Source: Ananas comosus (lineage: Eukaryota > Streptophyta > Magnoliopsida > Poales > Bromeliaceae). From it: a DNA stretch of 64,000 bases. The position numbers and the translations under genes are program-made. This document shows positions 22,658 to 34,886 of the stretch, in pieces. Each line of letters begins with the position of its first letter. The first letter of the stretch is position 1. Under the pieces are notes generated by a model. That model did not search any database. It worked only from the letters and a program-made list of their open reading frames with translations, and was not told the DNA's origin. The stretch spans positions 186,001-250,000 of the forward strand of contig NC_033631.1 in NCBI RefSeq assembly GCF_001540865.1, given 5' to 3'.

Positions 22658-25600
22658 ATGACGAAGGCGATCTCGGAGTTGGACGACGAGGCCGTGCGCA
22701 GCATGTCCGTCGGCGCCGTCTTCACCGACTACGTCAGTCTGCAAACTTCTCACAATTTCTTGAACTGCCGTCTGTCAACTTCTCGAAAACTGCTTTTCTT
22801 GGGAGATCGATTTTGCGGTGAAAGTCAATCAAGACCATGAATATGTTGCTCGACAAATCTCTTCGTTTGTTTACTCAAGAGTAGTTACTATTATTGGCCT
22901 AATTTGTTATAATTTTGGTGTCTAAATGCACTTGATTTTGTGTTTTGGCAATCCAAATTACTTGTTCGGAATAAGATAAATCGTCTCGTAAGTATGCTAT
23001 TCTACTAGGTTATGGATAGCAAGATTTTTGAAGAAGCAAAAAATCAAATTCCTTATTTACAATCATGATTGATAGGATTTTTTAGTGGATTGAGGGAAAA
23101 ATCCTGTTCAAAAAATGATGAATGCTTAGGAAACTACATATTCGAGAATGTTTGTGTAGTTGAGACTGGAATTGAGAGATCGGCGTGCGGTGTCGCCAGG
23201 AAATAGTAAACGGAAGCTGTAGTTTTTACAACTTAGGAGTGTCGACTTTTTTTAAGTATTGATGGGAAGAGTCATCTAAGGTAATTTGAACATGTCCGAA
23301 CGAGACGAGATGCTGCACCAATACCAAGAAAATGGTTCGATTTCGATTGAATATGAATACAGGAAGAGGATGGGGGGTAATAAATGAGTTGACGTGGTTG
23401 GGCCTCTTGCCGCAGCTCGACTAGCTTTGCTTTACCCTCCGGATGTTTTGTGTCGTGCTATATCTGATGAAACCGTGCTCTTAGAGCTAGCCGACTCATC
23501 ATGGTAGCTTAAGAGAATCGGAAAGAGAATAAAGACTCGGCAAACTCAATGGCACTAGGCTTATTGGCCTTGCTCGTACAAACGATACTCGACCCAGTAG
23601 CACCACCCGCAGCTCTTTAACGCTTGCTCCGAATGGCAGCTTGCACACAAAGCGCAAATTGCATTTTTGCGGAAGCTATCGATGCGAGAAGTAGCATGCG
23701 AAAGCCGACCCCTTCGCACTATTGCAGGTGCAAGAGAGGGGCGAGATAGGCTCTATTTGCAAATACGTATCATGAGATAGTCTCAAGCCTTATCTTCTGT
23801 AGTATTATTGCCTTGAAATTTACTTTATCTATGTTACTCCTTATTTAGCTGTCACCAAGTTTAGTTATTCTCGGACTTGTTTTAACCCATTATAGGTGGG
23901 AAAAATAAGTTCTCTTGACTTTCATCGTAAAGAAGATCTATTAATCACCGCGAGCGAAGATGACTCAATACGCCTTTATGATATTTCAAGTGCAACGTAA
24001 GTATGATCTACATTATTACCTTACTCCCTTCTACATTATTTGTGACATATGTTATTATATCGGACGACATAACAAGTAAAATGAATGATGCCATATCTCC
24101 ATGTCCATTGGATTTAATTTTAAGTATCTTGTATTCTTAATTAACTTATTTGTCAGGGCGAAACCTTTCATTTCTTGTCGAAGTTAAGTGGGAAATTCAA
24201 ATCTATACATTGTGTCCTTCTATCAATCTTTTTAGTCCAATGAAGCTATTGCATTGTGATTACTTATAACCAAAGGTTATTTTCGATTATTTTCGTTTCT
24301 TTTATTCAAGCATTAAAGAGTTACATCCATCAATCTGTTACTCATTATCATTGTTTTTCTCGTATGTTATCATCAAGTGTAGTAGGATTTCAGTAATAGC
24401 GTCGGCTTATTGTCAAAACTATGGTATCAATTCGGAGTTTGAGGTCACCATTAATTTTGGGACGACCGACTTCTGTGTCTATTCTTTATTGGTCTTGCCA
24501 TCTTCAAATCGTCGTCCTTAATTTGTTTTTCGTAATTAAAGAAAAGTACATTCTTTATAACTCAGTGACACCACAAAAAAAAAAAGAAAAGAAAAAGATG
24601 ATGAAGAATACCATATTTCTGGTTTTTCACGTGGCATGTGCTACAAACAGTTACTTATAACTAGAACAACAGAAGGGGCATGTTTGGAAAGATAAGAGGA
24701 TTTAATTTTAGTTGATAAAAGCATCTGTATTTAGTTTTAGTTTTAGTTTTTTTTTTTTTCCTTCTTCAGAAGGACTTAATGAGAATTCCTCTGATTTGTC
24801 TAGCACCTTTTATTCGAATTGCTGAGTTGCTCTTTCTTCAGGTTGCTGAAGACCACGTATCATAAGAAGCACGGTGCTGATCATGTATGCTTTACTCATC
24901 ATCCGAGTTCCATCTTGTGTTCTTCGAGATACAACATAGATGCTACAAGCGGTACATCTTTTACTTGCTTATACTGATTAAATCTCTCTTTCTATATAGA
25001 AAATCATAGCTTAGATATCTCTCTACTGTTCTTCAACAGAATCATTGCGCTATCTTTCGATGTATGACAACCGATGCCTACGATACTTCAAGGGACATAA
25101 AGAAAGGTGGTGATTCTATTGTTGTTTAATATTTTTGTTGGTGAAGAGATCAATGTTGTACTTGTATTGTCCTAAAATGTTCCTTTAATTCCATATTTGC
25201 AGAATCGTTTCACTTTGCATGTCTCCTATCAATGATAGCTTCATGTCAGGATCACTTGACCATAGTGTTAGAATATGGGATCTTCGCGTAAATGCTTGCC
25301 AGGTTAGAGATCCAGTTCTTGTTATGCTGTTTTGTGTTTTGGAAATAGTCGCATTGTCGATTAGCAACAAGTGATTCTGCAATAAAGATAGTATTCGAAT
25401 TGTCTGAACCAATTTCATGCTTATTGTTTTAGTCTCCAGGGTATTCTGCGATTACGTGGTAGGCCAACTGTTGCCTACGACCAACAAGGACTTGTTTTTG
25501 CCGTTGCAATGGAAGGCGGTGCCATTAAGTTGTTCGATTCCCGTTCATATGACAAGGTTGATATCTTTTTCAGTTGTAAAATGTTCCTTTGCAAGTTTAT

Positions 25601-27629
25601 CTTTTTAGCCTCATCCACACTTATATTTGTATTAATATGCATTCAAATTTGGAATTTTCATTTATGCTCTTAAAAAACTTGGTTTCTAACATATATATAT
25701 CCTTGTACTTTAAAAATTCTCTTTTCAAGAAACTTTTTTAATAGAAAACCAACATTTCACAATGAATTGGATGACTCCTCAACTTAAGATAATGATATTT
25801 TTGTAAGAATCTACATTTACAGGAGTTGTAAATGAAAATTCAGATTTTACAGGGTATGTGTATAAACAGATAAGATAATTTTGCAGGGAGGTAAGTAAAA
25901 CACTTCGTTTATATTTACAGTTTTCATGTCCATATTTCAGGGCCCATTTGATACCTTTTTGGTCGGTGGAGATACAGCCGAAGTTTGTGATATAAAATTT
26001 AGCAATGACGGAAAATCTATGGTCCTGACAACAACGAACTACAATATATATGTTCTGGATGCGTACGGAGGGGAGAAGGTTAGTTCACTACTTGCAGTAT
26101 TATCCACGAACTGAAATTTATGATATAAAAGTCTTCTTTGAAGCCTCTTTCAACTGTTCGGTTAGAAGATCAAATGAGTAGATAATAATTTGAATAGTAG
26201 TTCCATCAATACTGGCTTTGAATGATATGATCATTGGGAGAACAACTACATGAGGAAGCGTTTGAGAAGACATTTAAGTTATACTCGATGAAATGTTTTA
26301 CAACAATATTTGGCCTACAGTAGCTTCCATGGCCAGAGAATTATTTTTCTACTGAAAGTTTCAAAAAACAAAATTTGTTCTTCTTAACATTGTCATATGA
26401 ACCCGGTAAGTCTGACCAGAGCTATCATAATGTTCGTGCTGAAGTGTTACTAAAGAGCTACTGGAACAGTTGTCATAAAGCCAACTACTTAAAACAACTT
26501 ATTTAGCGCAAATGCTTAATGCTTCATAGAATCACATTTACAGATCTCTTAACCACACAAAATCAACTTCATACTCAATAGCTTGTGTACAATTGAATTT
26601 CTTTGTGACAGATAAGTACAATAATTCAAAGAAAAGTAGTCTAGTACTCGAGTGCTTTTAGATGCAAAATAGTCTTTCCTAAATGATTATTTGGTTTGCC
26701 GATGGTTGATAGTGTTAAATGAAATTTGTCATGTTTCTTGTTTATGTACTTCTAAGTGCATATCTTGCCGTCATGAAAATAAATAATTTCTTCTCTAAGG
26801 GATAACATTATTATTTGGATACCATTCCCGTACACTTCATGAAAGCTATGCATAGTCCAAGTTTAAAATTTTGTTCCTGTATTCCTTCTCTATGCAGTGC
26901 CTCTGTACATAAACAAAATTGGATCAATGTACTTTAAATCCAGCTTGTTTTGCTTGTAGCATAGATGAATTCCTTATGCTTCTCATAATATTATTGATAT
27001 TAGTCCTATTTAAGATCTTATATTTCTTTTCTCGTAATCCTCTATGTGTTGTCGTTTCAATTTTCTTTTGCATGTGAATCCTCACCATGCCTACTTTCCC
27101 ATTGGTTTTAACAATTGAAGTTACTCACCTGAAATGGCCATTGATTTGTTTGGCATAACATACAGCGCTGCGTCTTTAGCCTGGAAACGTGTCCGAACGT
27201 AACCACTGAGGCTGCATTTACTCCTGACGGGCGGTATGTAGTGTCAGGTTGGATCCTACATCCTCGGCTTCTCTTTATTACTGTGTTTCATTATTTGGTG
27301 CAAATTATCAGTACTCAGCGAAATTATTATTCGCTTTTTTCTTCTTCTCAGGATCTGGCGATGGAACCTTGCATGCGTGGAACATCGGCACGAGAAATGA
27401 GGTATCCTTTGTTTCTGTTTTACTCTATATTTAAAAGTGCGACACGCATGCTGACAGCATGTCCTATTGCCAGGTAGCTAGCTGGAACAGTTACATCGGC
27501 CCCGTGACTTGCCTGAAATGGGCGCCCCGTCGCGCCATGTTCGCAACCGCATCAACCGCCCTCGCTTTCTGGATTCCTAACCAGGCCAACTCAAGCGAGG
27601 AGCGTGCGCCAGCTGAAACGGGAGTATGA
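22658..27629 (+). CDS. S2L: WD40 protein, WDR82/Swd2-like (COMPASS subunit S2L type)
   Basis: Ten exons: 22658-22732, 23896-23996, 24842-24951, 25040-25106, 25203-25302, 25440-25556, 25941-26078, 27166-27247, 27352-27401, 27474-27629. The joined frame is 331 aa, the length of Arabidopsis S2L proteins, with all phases matching. WD repeats are visible: HRKEDLLITASEDDSIRLYD, the repeat ending SGSLDHSVRIWDLR, VFAVAMEGGAIKLFD, KSMVLTTTNYNIYVLDAYGG, and GSGDGTLHAWN. In yeast, animals and plants this family is an adaptor of the Set1/COMPASS H3K4 methyltransferase and, via Swd2, of 3'-end processing machinery; the nuclear chromatin role is inferred from family. The ATG follows a CT-rich leader and matches the conserved N-terminus (VRSMSVGAVF). 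Confidence 0.94.
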
Positions 27630-28140
27630 GAATGGTAGGAGTTTCTTCTGCCGGTAAATACAGTTATGATACTTAGATCGTGTTTGGATGCATGCATATC
27701 TTATTCCGTTTTTTTCACTGGTATACGCAAGTAGTATGTATGTGGTATTTGATAGATGAGAAGTATGATCAAATATTTAGCTGAAAGATCTATCTTTTAA
27801 TTAAGATGATTTTCTAGTTAGTTTCATGTGATCATGGATTCTAAATCCCCATTGGCTACCTCTTGCAATACTGCTATTATCAATACATATACTTGTTGGC
27901 TCAAAGGAGCCAGCATTCTGCCCTATGTTGGGAGGTCGGATTAGGTCGAATCATGTCTGAAATGATAGTTGGCGCTAATCGTTAATTCCAAAAATTTGAG
28001 CTGTTAAAAATATACAACTAATTCACTTAAAACATACGGATACAGTGCCTACGAATCTTGATTGCAACTTGGCCTAACCTGCCTCTCGTCTCTCGTCACT
28101 TCGAACATAACTCGGTCTAATCCGACATCATGGTATGACT
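27630..28140. other. 3' flank of S2L, no further gene
   Basis: AT-rich sequence with no coding signal; the S2L 3' UTR presumably ends within the first few hundred bases. Confidence 0.5.
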
Positions 28141-28142
28141 CG

Positions 28143-28386
28143 TTTTTGTAAGGCCCATGACGTAGACCCGAATTAAATGGGAGAAAATTAGTATCACGGG
28201 GCTCAGAACTTTTTGTAAGGCCCATGACGTAGACCTGAATTAAATGGGAGGAAATTAATAATACTATGGGCTCGGCGTGACTCGAACTCAGGATTTTCTG
28301 CTCTAGTACGATGTGAAACAACCGCCGTACTCTAAAAGCCTTAGTTGTTAGAGAACAATGTTTATATATTTTTATACTTAACAACC
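28143..28386. repeat. 68-bp direct repeat plus dispersed repeat end
   Basis: TTTTGTAAGGCCCATGACG begins two tandem copies 68 bp apart (28143 and 28211). It is followed by AACAACCGCCGTACTCTAAAAG...TTAGAGAACAATG, a dispersed sequence seen again at 32.45-32.53 and 39.30-39.36 kb. Confidence 0.7.
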
Positions 28387-29816
28387 GTGAGTTCTTTTAA
28401 TTTATTTAATTTGAGTCATTTGATAATTCATTTAATTTGAGCTGTAGTTTCGTAATTTCTCACTTTAGTAAAATGTGGCTTAATCACTTTCATGTCCTGT
28501 GTTTTTATTTTTCTCTTTATGTTAAACCCTCTGTTAATTTTTTTGTTAAATCAGTGACAAAGTTAAAATTACAGGATACTAAATAAAAATTCAGTAAACT
28601 ACATAGTACTAAAGTAATATTCGATAAACTATGAAGAGAATATCTGAAGTTTTTTATATATAAATTAACGAACAGTTAACGGAGGCATTGATGGAAGAGA
28701 GAAAAAAAATCACAGGATACTGAAATAATACACTTTAAATCATAGAATACGTAGTGATACTTGGAAGTTTATTCTAAATCAAATGAATTAACACACACGT
28801 CGAAAATTATAATATATTCTTAAGAATTAAACTATCGTGTGAAAAAGAGACCTTAGCTCGAGTAAATTTCACGCTAAATCTCTCTCTTATTTAATCTACA
28901 TATTTGACTCATTCTTATTTGTTACTACATATAGATCCAAATGCAAATATTTAATTTGATACTTTTGAATTCAATTGCTGTACAACTTTAATAGTTGGAA
29001 AGTGGAGCCATGTCCAAATCAAATCAATTGTTTAAAAACCAGTTCGAATAGCGACCCAGAAGTGTTACTGAATTAAGGGTCACTGGTTTTAACCGGTGGG
29101 TCAATCACTGGTTGAACTAATGACGTCAGTATTGCATTATAGATATTTAATTATTATCTTTAATTTTATTATGTAGAAATATATTATTGTTATTATTGTT
29201 ATTATTATTATAGTATCATACTTAATTATAAAATACTAATTTGTAAACTAAATTAACTAGATGTAAGTTTTCAAGTTTCACTTTTCATTAGACTAATATA
29301 TGTTAATAGTAAAATAAAATCAACTAGGTTGGTTTTAAGCCATTAAATTTTGATATGATTTAATCAAAAAAACCTGACCGGTTTGATTAAAATCAGACTA
29401 ATTCATCTGTTTGATTATTAAACTACCGACTCGAACGGTTCAGAGTAATTTTTTTTAACATATCCGGTTCAAAGGATTGAACCGAGCCGCTTTATAGAGT
29501 GAGACAAGGTTGAATTGATTGAACTTGCTGGTTTGATTCAATTTTTAAGCAAATCTTTTTGCAGCAGTTGGGAAGAATAATTTAAATCGAAAGGTAAAAT
29601 TAATCTCCCTTCACCTTTAGAACGGAAAATATTTTTTCTTTTGCATTAGAATTTATCTCACCATCCCAAAATTTGTAATGCTCCTTCTTAATTGCATACA
29701 TCCATACAAATTATTTATAGTTATAATATTTTGTATTATATTCAACCAAAGAAGATGTATTTAGTTATAGCTACTGTATTTTTAACTGCAGGCTCTTTTT
29801 TTTTTTTAGATTGAAA
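28387..29816. other. repeat-rich intergenic sequence
   Basis: 28500-28720 resembles a rearranged interior of the GGGAAAACTTC MITE family seen at 30.1 and 37.9 kb. 29030-29560 contains opposed CCGGTT/AACCGG-rich ends suggesting a decayed inverted-repeat element. No gene. Confidence 0.45.
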
Positions 29817-29947
29817 GGTAGCAAACTAGCCGCTTTGTTTATTTTTTTAGAAATGAATTCACCTAGAAATGTTAAGCAATTAGGCTTCGAACTTAATTAG
29901 AATCTCTGATGCTAATTAACCACCAAACCCTCAATCAACTGTGCTAG
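29817..29947 (-). mobile_element. SINE-like element
   Basis: On the minus strand, CTAGCACAGTTGATTGAGGG is followed by TTAAGTTCGAAGCC (B-box-like) and the family tail with TAAACAAAGCGGCTAG. Homologous to the element at 15.5 kb. Confidence 0.5.
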
Positions 29948-30010
29948 ATATGTTTAATTACATTGATTTATAATTACGTCCAACTAAACGGCCTCTAAGT
30001 TGTGAATATG

Positions 30011-30129
30011 TAACTTCCAGAGTCTCACCAGGAATTAGAGAAGCATATTCTTATATGCTTAATTTCGCCGCAACTCATCTTTCCCAAATCCCAAGTAGTG
30101 GTAGGCGACCCAAAAGTATAATACTATAA
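30011..30129. repeat. left copy of a border repeat (matches 55.93-56.04 kb)
   Basis: ATTAGAGAAGCATAT, ATATGCTT and ACCCAAAAGT occur in the same order and spacing here and near 56 kb, flanking the peptide-gene array on both sides. By eye similarity is roughly 70-75 percent. Confidence 0.65.
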
Positions 30130-30130
30130 A

Positions 30131-30487
30131 GGGAAAACTTCAAAAACCCCCCCTGTGGTTTCGTGCATTCTCACTTTGCTACCCTGTGGTTTAAAACGTA
30201 TCAATTTACCCCCCTGTGGTTTCATTTTTATCTGTTCGGAAGCTTTTTCGTTAATATTTCGTTAAATTATATACAAAAAACTTCAGATAACCATCTATAT
30301 TTATCAAATAGTCACTTTAGTATCATTTAACTTTAACTTTGTCACTGATTTTTAAAAAAAATAATAATAAAATTGATAACAAAAAAATAAAAACGAAACC
30401 ACAGGGGGGCAAATTGATACGTTTTAAACCACAGGGTAGCAAAGTGAGAATGCACAAAACCACAGGGGGGGTTTTTGAAGTTTTCCC
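30131..30487. mobile_element. fold-back MITE, GGGAAAACTTC family, copy 1 (357 bp)
   Basis: Long terminal inverted repeats start GGGAAAACTTCAAAAACC and carry CCTGTGGTTT three times per arm. The interior is AT-rich and non-coding. A nearly identical 357-bp copy lies at 37916-38272, and a decayed copy at 54.84-55.12 kb. Confidence 0.92.
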
Positions 30488-30502
30488 AATAAAAAAGTGT
30501 AG

Positions 30503-31022
30503 AGTTAGTCTCTTATACTATCTATTGTACCGAGGCTCTGATACTATAGTTCCGTTTTTAATTTTACGGTGTTTAAATCAACGATCCACACTGTTAAAAC
30601 TGATTTAGGATATTTAAAATTTTTAGAAATAAAATTTTATATTTTTTCGACATAGTTTACTTTATGATCAAACAATTTTACAATTGTCAATTTTCAATGG
30701 CTACTATGACGAGTTTGGAGTTTAACGGTGTAGAAGAATCTAAATTTCTTCAAATTTTGATAGAAATTACTTTAAACTATCTAGATTAAGGTTAACATTC
30801 TTGATCTTGAATTTAAAAGTCCTATGCTCTAGTTTTAAAAATTATTCAATTTTCACCGTCCATTTTAACATAATTTATTTACTAAGTAAACGATGTCGAA
30901 AAAAACTAAAATTTTATTTCTAAAAATTTTATATATCCTAGATCATATTTAACGGTATGGATCGTTAATTTGAACACCCTAAGACCGGAACTCCGGTACT
31001 ATAGATAGTATAGTAGCCTAAT
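30503..31022. mobile_element. fold-back element with long inverted repeats
   Basis: The left arm TATACTATCTATTGTACC is matched in inverse orientation by GGTACTATAGATAGTATA on the right. The match continues over TTAACGATCCA and TTTAGAAATAAAATTTTA, giving arms of roughly 150 bp. A right-end fragment of the same family lies at 39.78-39.87 kb. Confidence 0.8.
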
Positions 31023-31944
31023 TCTTAAAGTATATAAGGGCATGTTTATTTCACTCAGAATAGTGGGAGGTGAAGTTATTTTTGACCGTAAATGTCTATT
31101 TTTGTTGTTTGGCTTGTCGTAAATTAAAGTTATACACTGAGAATAGTGTATAACTTTATTTCGTCTTCTATTTTTTTTTTTATTTTTTGAAACCTGAACT
31201 AAATCGAACCATGCCTTCCAATCCTAATGGGAGGAGCTCCACCTGCAGATCCATTCAAGAAACAAGAAATATAGAAAAGGAAATTAAAAAAAAAAAAAAC
31301 ACTAAAAGAACTTGAGATATGTGATTCTCAAATATCTTCAATTATTTTCATATAAAAAAGTTCCTAAATTCTATTTGAACCACATCTTGTTTAAATCCCT
31401 AATGTTCTCTCATAGTTTAAATTCCTATTAATTTTGACCGAAAAGGCCATGTCAACACCAACAAAGTCCTGAGTACTAATTCAAACAAAATCGCGCTTAC
31501 TTGTTTCTGATTCTGTGAGTCTTAAGAAGATTTTAGCAGCTCATTTGTCTCGACGCCAAGAGGCCAGAAGCTCCAAAACAGGCAGCCAGTGCAAGTGTGT
31601 GAGATCGAGGTGATTGTAGGTATGGAGAACTGTAATGACCCGACCCACTAGCAACAATAACTCGTTGGGCCCAAACAACCGGTCTAAAATGCTTAAGTCT
31701 AGTTATTATTACTAGCATGTAGGTTTTATATACACTGATCGGAATCAGTATTCCATCCGATGTGGGATTATTGGGATGTTATAAGAACGATATTGAGGAT
31801 GATAAGACCGGGCTTAATATGATAGACATGTGTATAGAAAGAGAGCGTAGGAATCAATTAAAGTGAGAAAATAGGAAAAGGTTTGGGACAAACGGCGCGA
31901 CTAGCCCTAAAACTTAGGGTACATGCATGCAGGTGGAGCGCATG
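31023..31944. other. intergenic; possible LTR-type fragment
   Basis: 31631-31800 starts TGTAATGACCCGACCC and includes CCGATGTGGGATTATTGGG, a combination often seen at plant LTR ends; a pair of termini could not be set. The rest is AT-rich without genes. Confidence 0.35.
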
Positions 31945-32927
31945 CTAGGGAGAGAACTTGGAAATAGCTGAGGGTGGTGGTGGTGGTGGTGGTGGAGGTG
32001 GTGGTGGTGGGGGTATCTGGACAGCAGGGGGTAAAGGGTTTTGGCTAGGATTTCCGACCGGTGAGGGCGGAGTAATTTTAGGTGGACGTGGTCCCACGAT
32101 TTCGAGTAGCTGCGAGCGGAGCACCGCATCACTCCACCTGAAGCCTGAATTATATGATGATCTAGTCCAAGTTCTTGGAACGTTTCCTGCATGTGCACGG
32201 CAGCCATATTTTCATGAGAAAGAATGCATGTGTACAGAAAAGTAACATAACGGACCTTAAAAGTTTGTATTTATGTATCTTTTATCGTTGAAAAGTTACG
32301 AAAAATTGAGATTATTCGTTAAGATAATGAAAAAGATAGATTTTGAGTGTAGAGCCCTTTTCTGGTTGTAATCCATACAATCCATCATCCTAGTTTTAGA
32401 CTAGCGTGGAAGTTATGATCTTTTGTTCAGGGTGCATGTTATAAGATTATTGTGAAACAACCGTTGTACTCTAAAAGTTTAAACGGTTAGAGAACGGTGT
32501 TTATGTAATTTTATATTTAACATTTAACAATTACAACCAAATGTCGTTGCAGAGATAGTATTGCTCGAAAGATAATAACTACAGAAGTAGTTGGACAGTT
32601 AATTATGTTTTATTGCATACTTGTCACGAAGAGATTTAATCAGCAAAATCTAGCCAAAACTATCACGCAAATAACAGATGAAAAAGTGTAATCGGACCAA
32701 AGTTCAGAAGATCCAACATGCTCTCAATAAGAAGTTATTGTATGTACGAATTAGATACTCATGCGAGCATAAAAGTACATCCTAAAAGGAACAAACATAT
32801 AAATTCAAGTTTTTGAAGAGTTAAACCACTTACTCGCTGCCGCGACGATGCTCGGAGATGAGATTGACGAGAACAGAAAGATGAAGAATGTGGAGAGGGC
32901 AAACCTTGGTGTGAGTAGAGAAGCCAT
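31945..32927 (-). CDS. small secreted proline-rich peptide precursor, copy P1
   Basis: Two exons (minus): 32927-32834 and 32186-31945; GT-AG intron of 647 bp, phase 1, joined frame 111 aa. Residues 1-31 (MASLLTPRFALSTFFIFLFS... to AAA) are a clear signal peptide, with the splice site right after it. The rest is basic and then proline-rich: VGPRPPKITPPSPVGNPSQN, then a run of about 14 prolines and a short SAISKFSP end. No cysteine in the predicted mature part. TATAAATC (minus strand) lies about 75 bp upstream of the ATG. Homologous exons occur at 33.9/37.0 kb and 49.0/50.2 kb on the same strand, which supports the gene structure. I do not recognise the family; the C-terminal pattern loosely resembles sulfated peptide hormones. 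A shifted acceptor would open a different frame (see findings), so the exact product is uncertain. Confidence 0.6.
32452..32535. repeat. dispersed repeat end inside P1 intron
   Basis: AACAACCGTTGTACTCTAAAAG...TTAGAGAACGGTG repeats the sequences at 28.31 and 39.30 kb. It is probably a transposon end inserted in the intron; family not identified. Confidence 0.55.
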
Positions 32928-32994
32928 GAGAAAGGGTTAAAGAGAAAGATGTAGCAAAGAGGTGCAAACATTCTCATGAGGAGAGAGTGAGAGG

Positions 32995-33005
32995 CTTGAT
33001 TTATA
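32995..33005 (-). promoter_or_regulatory. TATA box of peptide gene P1
   Basis: CTTGATTTATA on the plus strand gives TATAAATCAAG on the minus strand. The same TATAAATCAA stands at the equivalent place in copy P2 (37173-37183), so it is conserved between diverged copies. Confidence 0.65.
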
Positions 33006-33577
33006 GTAGTAATAGATTAGCATTGACTAGATCCATTAAGAATAGAGATGCAAATGAATCTGGGTTGGTGGAGCTCTTGTTCTGATTTGTCCCGAAACGG
33101 ACGGTAAGTGAGAACTAAAGATACAGAAAAATATAATTCGTCTCAAATCTGCCCCGATTTGCCAAGTGATTGAAGTAAGAGGCGAAAGACCTTTTTCTGC
33201 CATTAATCTGCCACGGTCCCCAAAAATTCGCTCCCGCCTCATTTTGCCCCGAATGGAGCGGTAAGTAGATGCCAAAAATAGGATTAAAAATAATTTGCCC
33301 CAATTATGTACTAATCCAATAAGAAATGGAGCAGCAGTTGGAGATCTCTCCCATCTTTGAATCCGCTCTGTTTGCATTCCTAATTAGAGATGCGGAAGCT
33401 GGGAATGATTAAAATAGCCCTCAATAATTAGGGCATACTTTTTCATAGTCAAATTTGCACGCTAAATTAAAGCAGGGAGGTACTAAAATCAAATTTTTCA
33501 TTGGTCAAAAAAATGTCAGAGTCATCTGATATGTACTAATATAAGTTTTAAAAAAAATACAAAGAAAAAACATTTAC

Positions 33578-33580
<3 letters not shown>
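33006..33580. other. 5' flank of P1, shared with other array units
   Basis: GGGCATAC...TTCATAGTCAAATTTG and CACTAATATAAG-type motifs recur in the 5' flanks of P2 (37.86-38.37 kb) and of the orphan unit at 52.26-53.3 kb. Open frames here are repetitive shadows. The flank is cut off by a (TA)n run. Confidence 0.6.

Positions 33581-33622
<42 letters not shown>
33581..33622. repeat. (TA)n microsatellite
   Basis: About 20 uninterrupted TA dinucleotides, at the junction between array unit P1 and the next block. Confidence 0.95.
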
Positions 33623-33624
<2 letters not shown>

Positions 33625-33717
33625 GGGCTAGAATACTTGTAAAAGTATCATGGGGGTGATACTTGTGTGTTTTTAGCCCTTGGATGGAGAGATGTGAGGT
33701 TGAGATGATGGTGGTAG

Positions 33718-33884
33718 GTGATCGATTACCGCCTTCATAAAGACGGTAATCGATTCACCGCCTTCAAGAAAAAATTATACCGTGACTCCTACATGGCAAA
33801 AGGAGGATTAGTTTGCCAATTATTTTTTTTTAGGATTATTTATCTAATTAGAGAATTTTGTAGACTTATTTTGAAAAAAAGGTC
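33718..33884. mobile_element. truncated relative of the 14.2-kb Mutator-type MITE
   Basis: It has ACGGTAATCGATTCACCGCC, a short palindromic unit, and ends ACTTATTTTGAAAAAAAGGTCC, closely matching the right end of the 14.18-14.67 kb element. The left arm is missing. Confidence 0.7.
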
Positions 33885-34139
33885 CGGCCGACAAAGGTGG
33901 GAGGTGTTCTTCGGAAAGGGCGTTTTTGAGCTTCATCCATGTATCGGGACAGGGCTTTGGTTAGGATTTACAGTTGGTGAGGGTGGACCATATTCCGGTG
34001 GACGTAATCCCCCTCCTTTCGAGTAGCTGCGAACGGCGCATCGCATCCTTCGACCTGAAGCTTGAATTACATGGTCTCGTCCAAGCTCTTGAAATGTTTA
34101 ATTTCCTGCATGTATGCATGCATGCAATAGTCAAATTTA

Positions 34140-34760
34140 TCTCAAAACTAAAGAATTGTGAGATTATTTGTTAAGGGCCTGTCCCATTCCTTGAAAAATA
34201 CTTGACAAACTTTTTTCCATGTTGGAAAAAAAGTTTATCGATCTCTTAATTTCTTCTTTTCTTTTAATTTCTTCTCAATTTCTTTTATCTCTGTCAAACT
34301 TTTCACTATAATCACTTCCATCCCAACCCATCCCCCATCATCAATCCACGCCAGCGATGACGATGGTGGCGGCTCGCAAAAAAGAGATCTAGGGGATGGC
34401 TGGGGGGAGGGGGGGTGCTGTGTTTAGGTGATGTAAAGTTTTAGGGTTCAGGGTTTTTTACGGTTTAGGGTTTATAGTAGAGAGGCAAGGGCGGCGGCGG
34501 GCGGCGGGGAAGGGTGATGATGGCGGAAGGGATGGTGGATGGGGGGATGGTGGCGAAGAGATGGTGGGATGTGGGCTAAAAGAGATAGAGAAGAGAAATT
34601 GAGAGACATATATATATAGGAGAAATTGAGAGAGAATGAGAGAAGAGAAATTAAAAAACAAATAAAATAAATGAGAGATTAATTCTAACCATTTATCAAA
34701 ATTGACGAATGATTAAAAATTTAGGAGCACAAGGACTGCTATACGCTTAATAAATAGTAG
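34140..34760. other. probable transposon insertion in P2 intron
   Basis: Begins abruptly after TTGTTAAGGGCCTGTCCC and carries a G-rich and then purine-rich interior without a coding frame. Family not identified. Confidence 0.35.
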
Positions 34761-34855
34761 TCTTGCTCTACATATATACATATGCACAACAAAATCATAT
34801 CCACCGTCTCCGCAAGCAAGATCTCTCTCTCTCTCTCTCTCTCTNAGTGAGTTTT

Positions 34856-34886
<31 letters not shown>

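Noticed and set aside
31914..32207. 97-codon His-rich minus frame
   Set aside because: Reads the polyproline repeat of P1 exon 2 in another frame. Kept only as the alternative frame discussed under the acceptor-shift finding.
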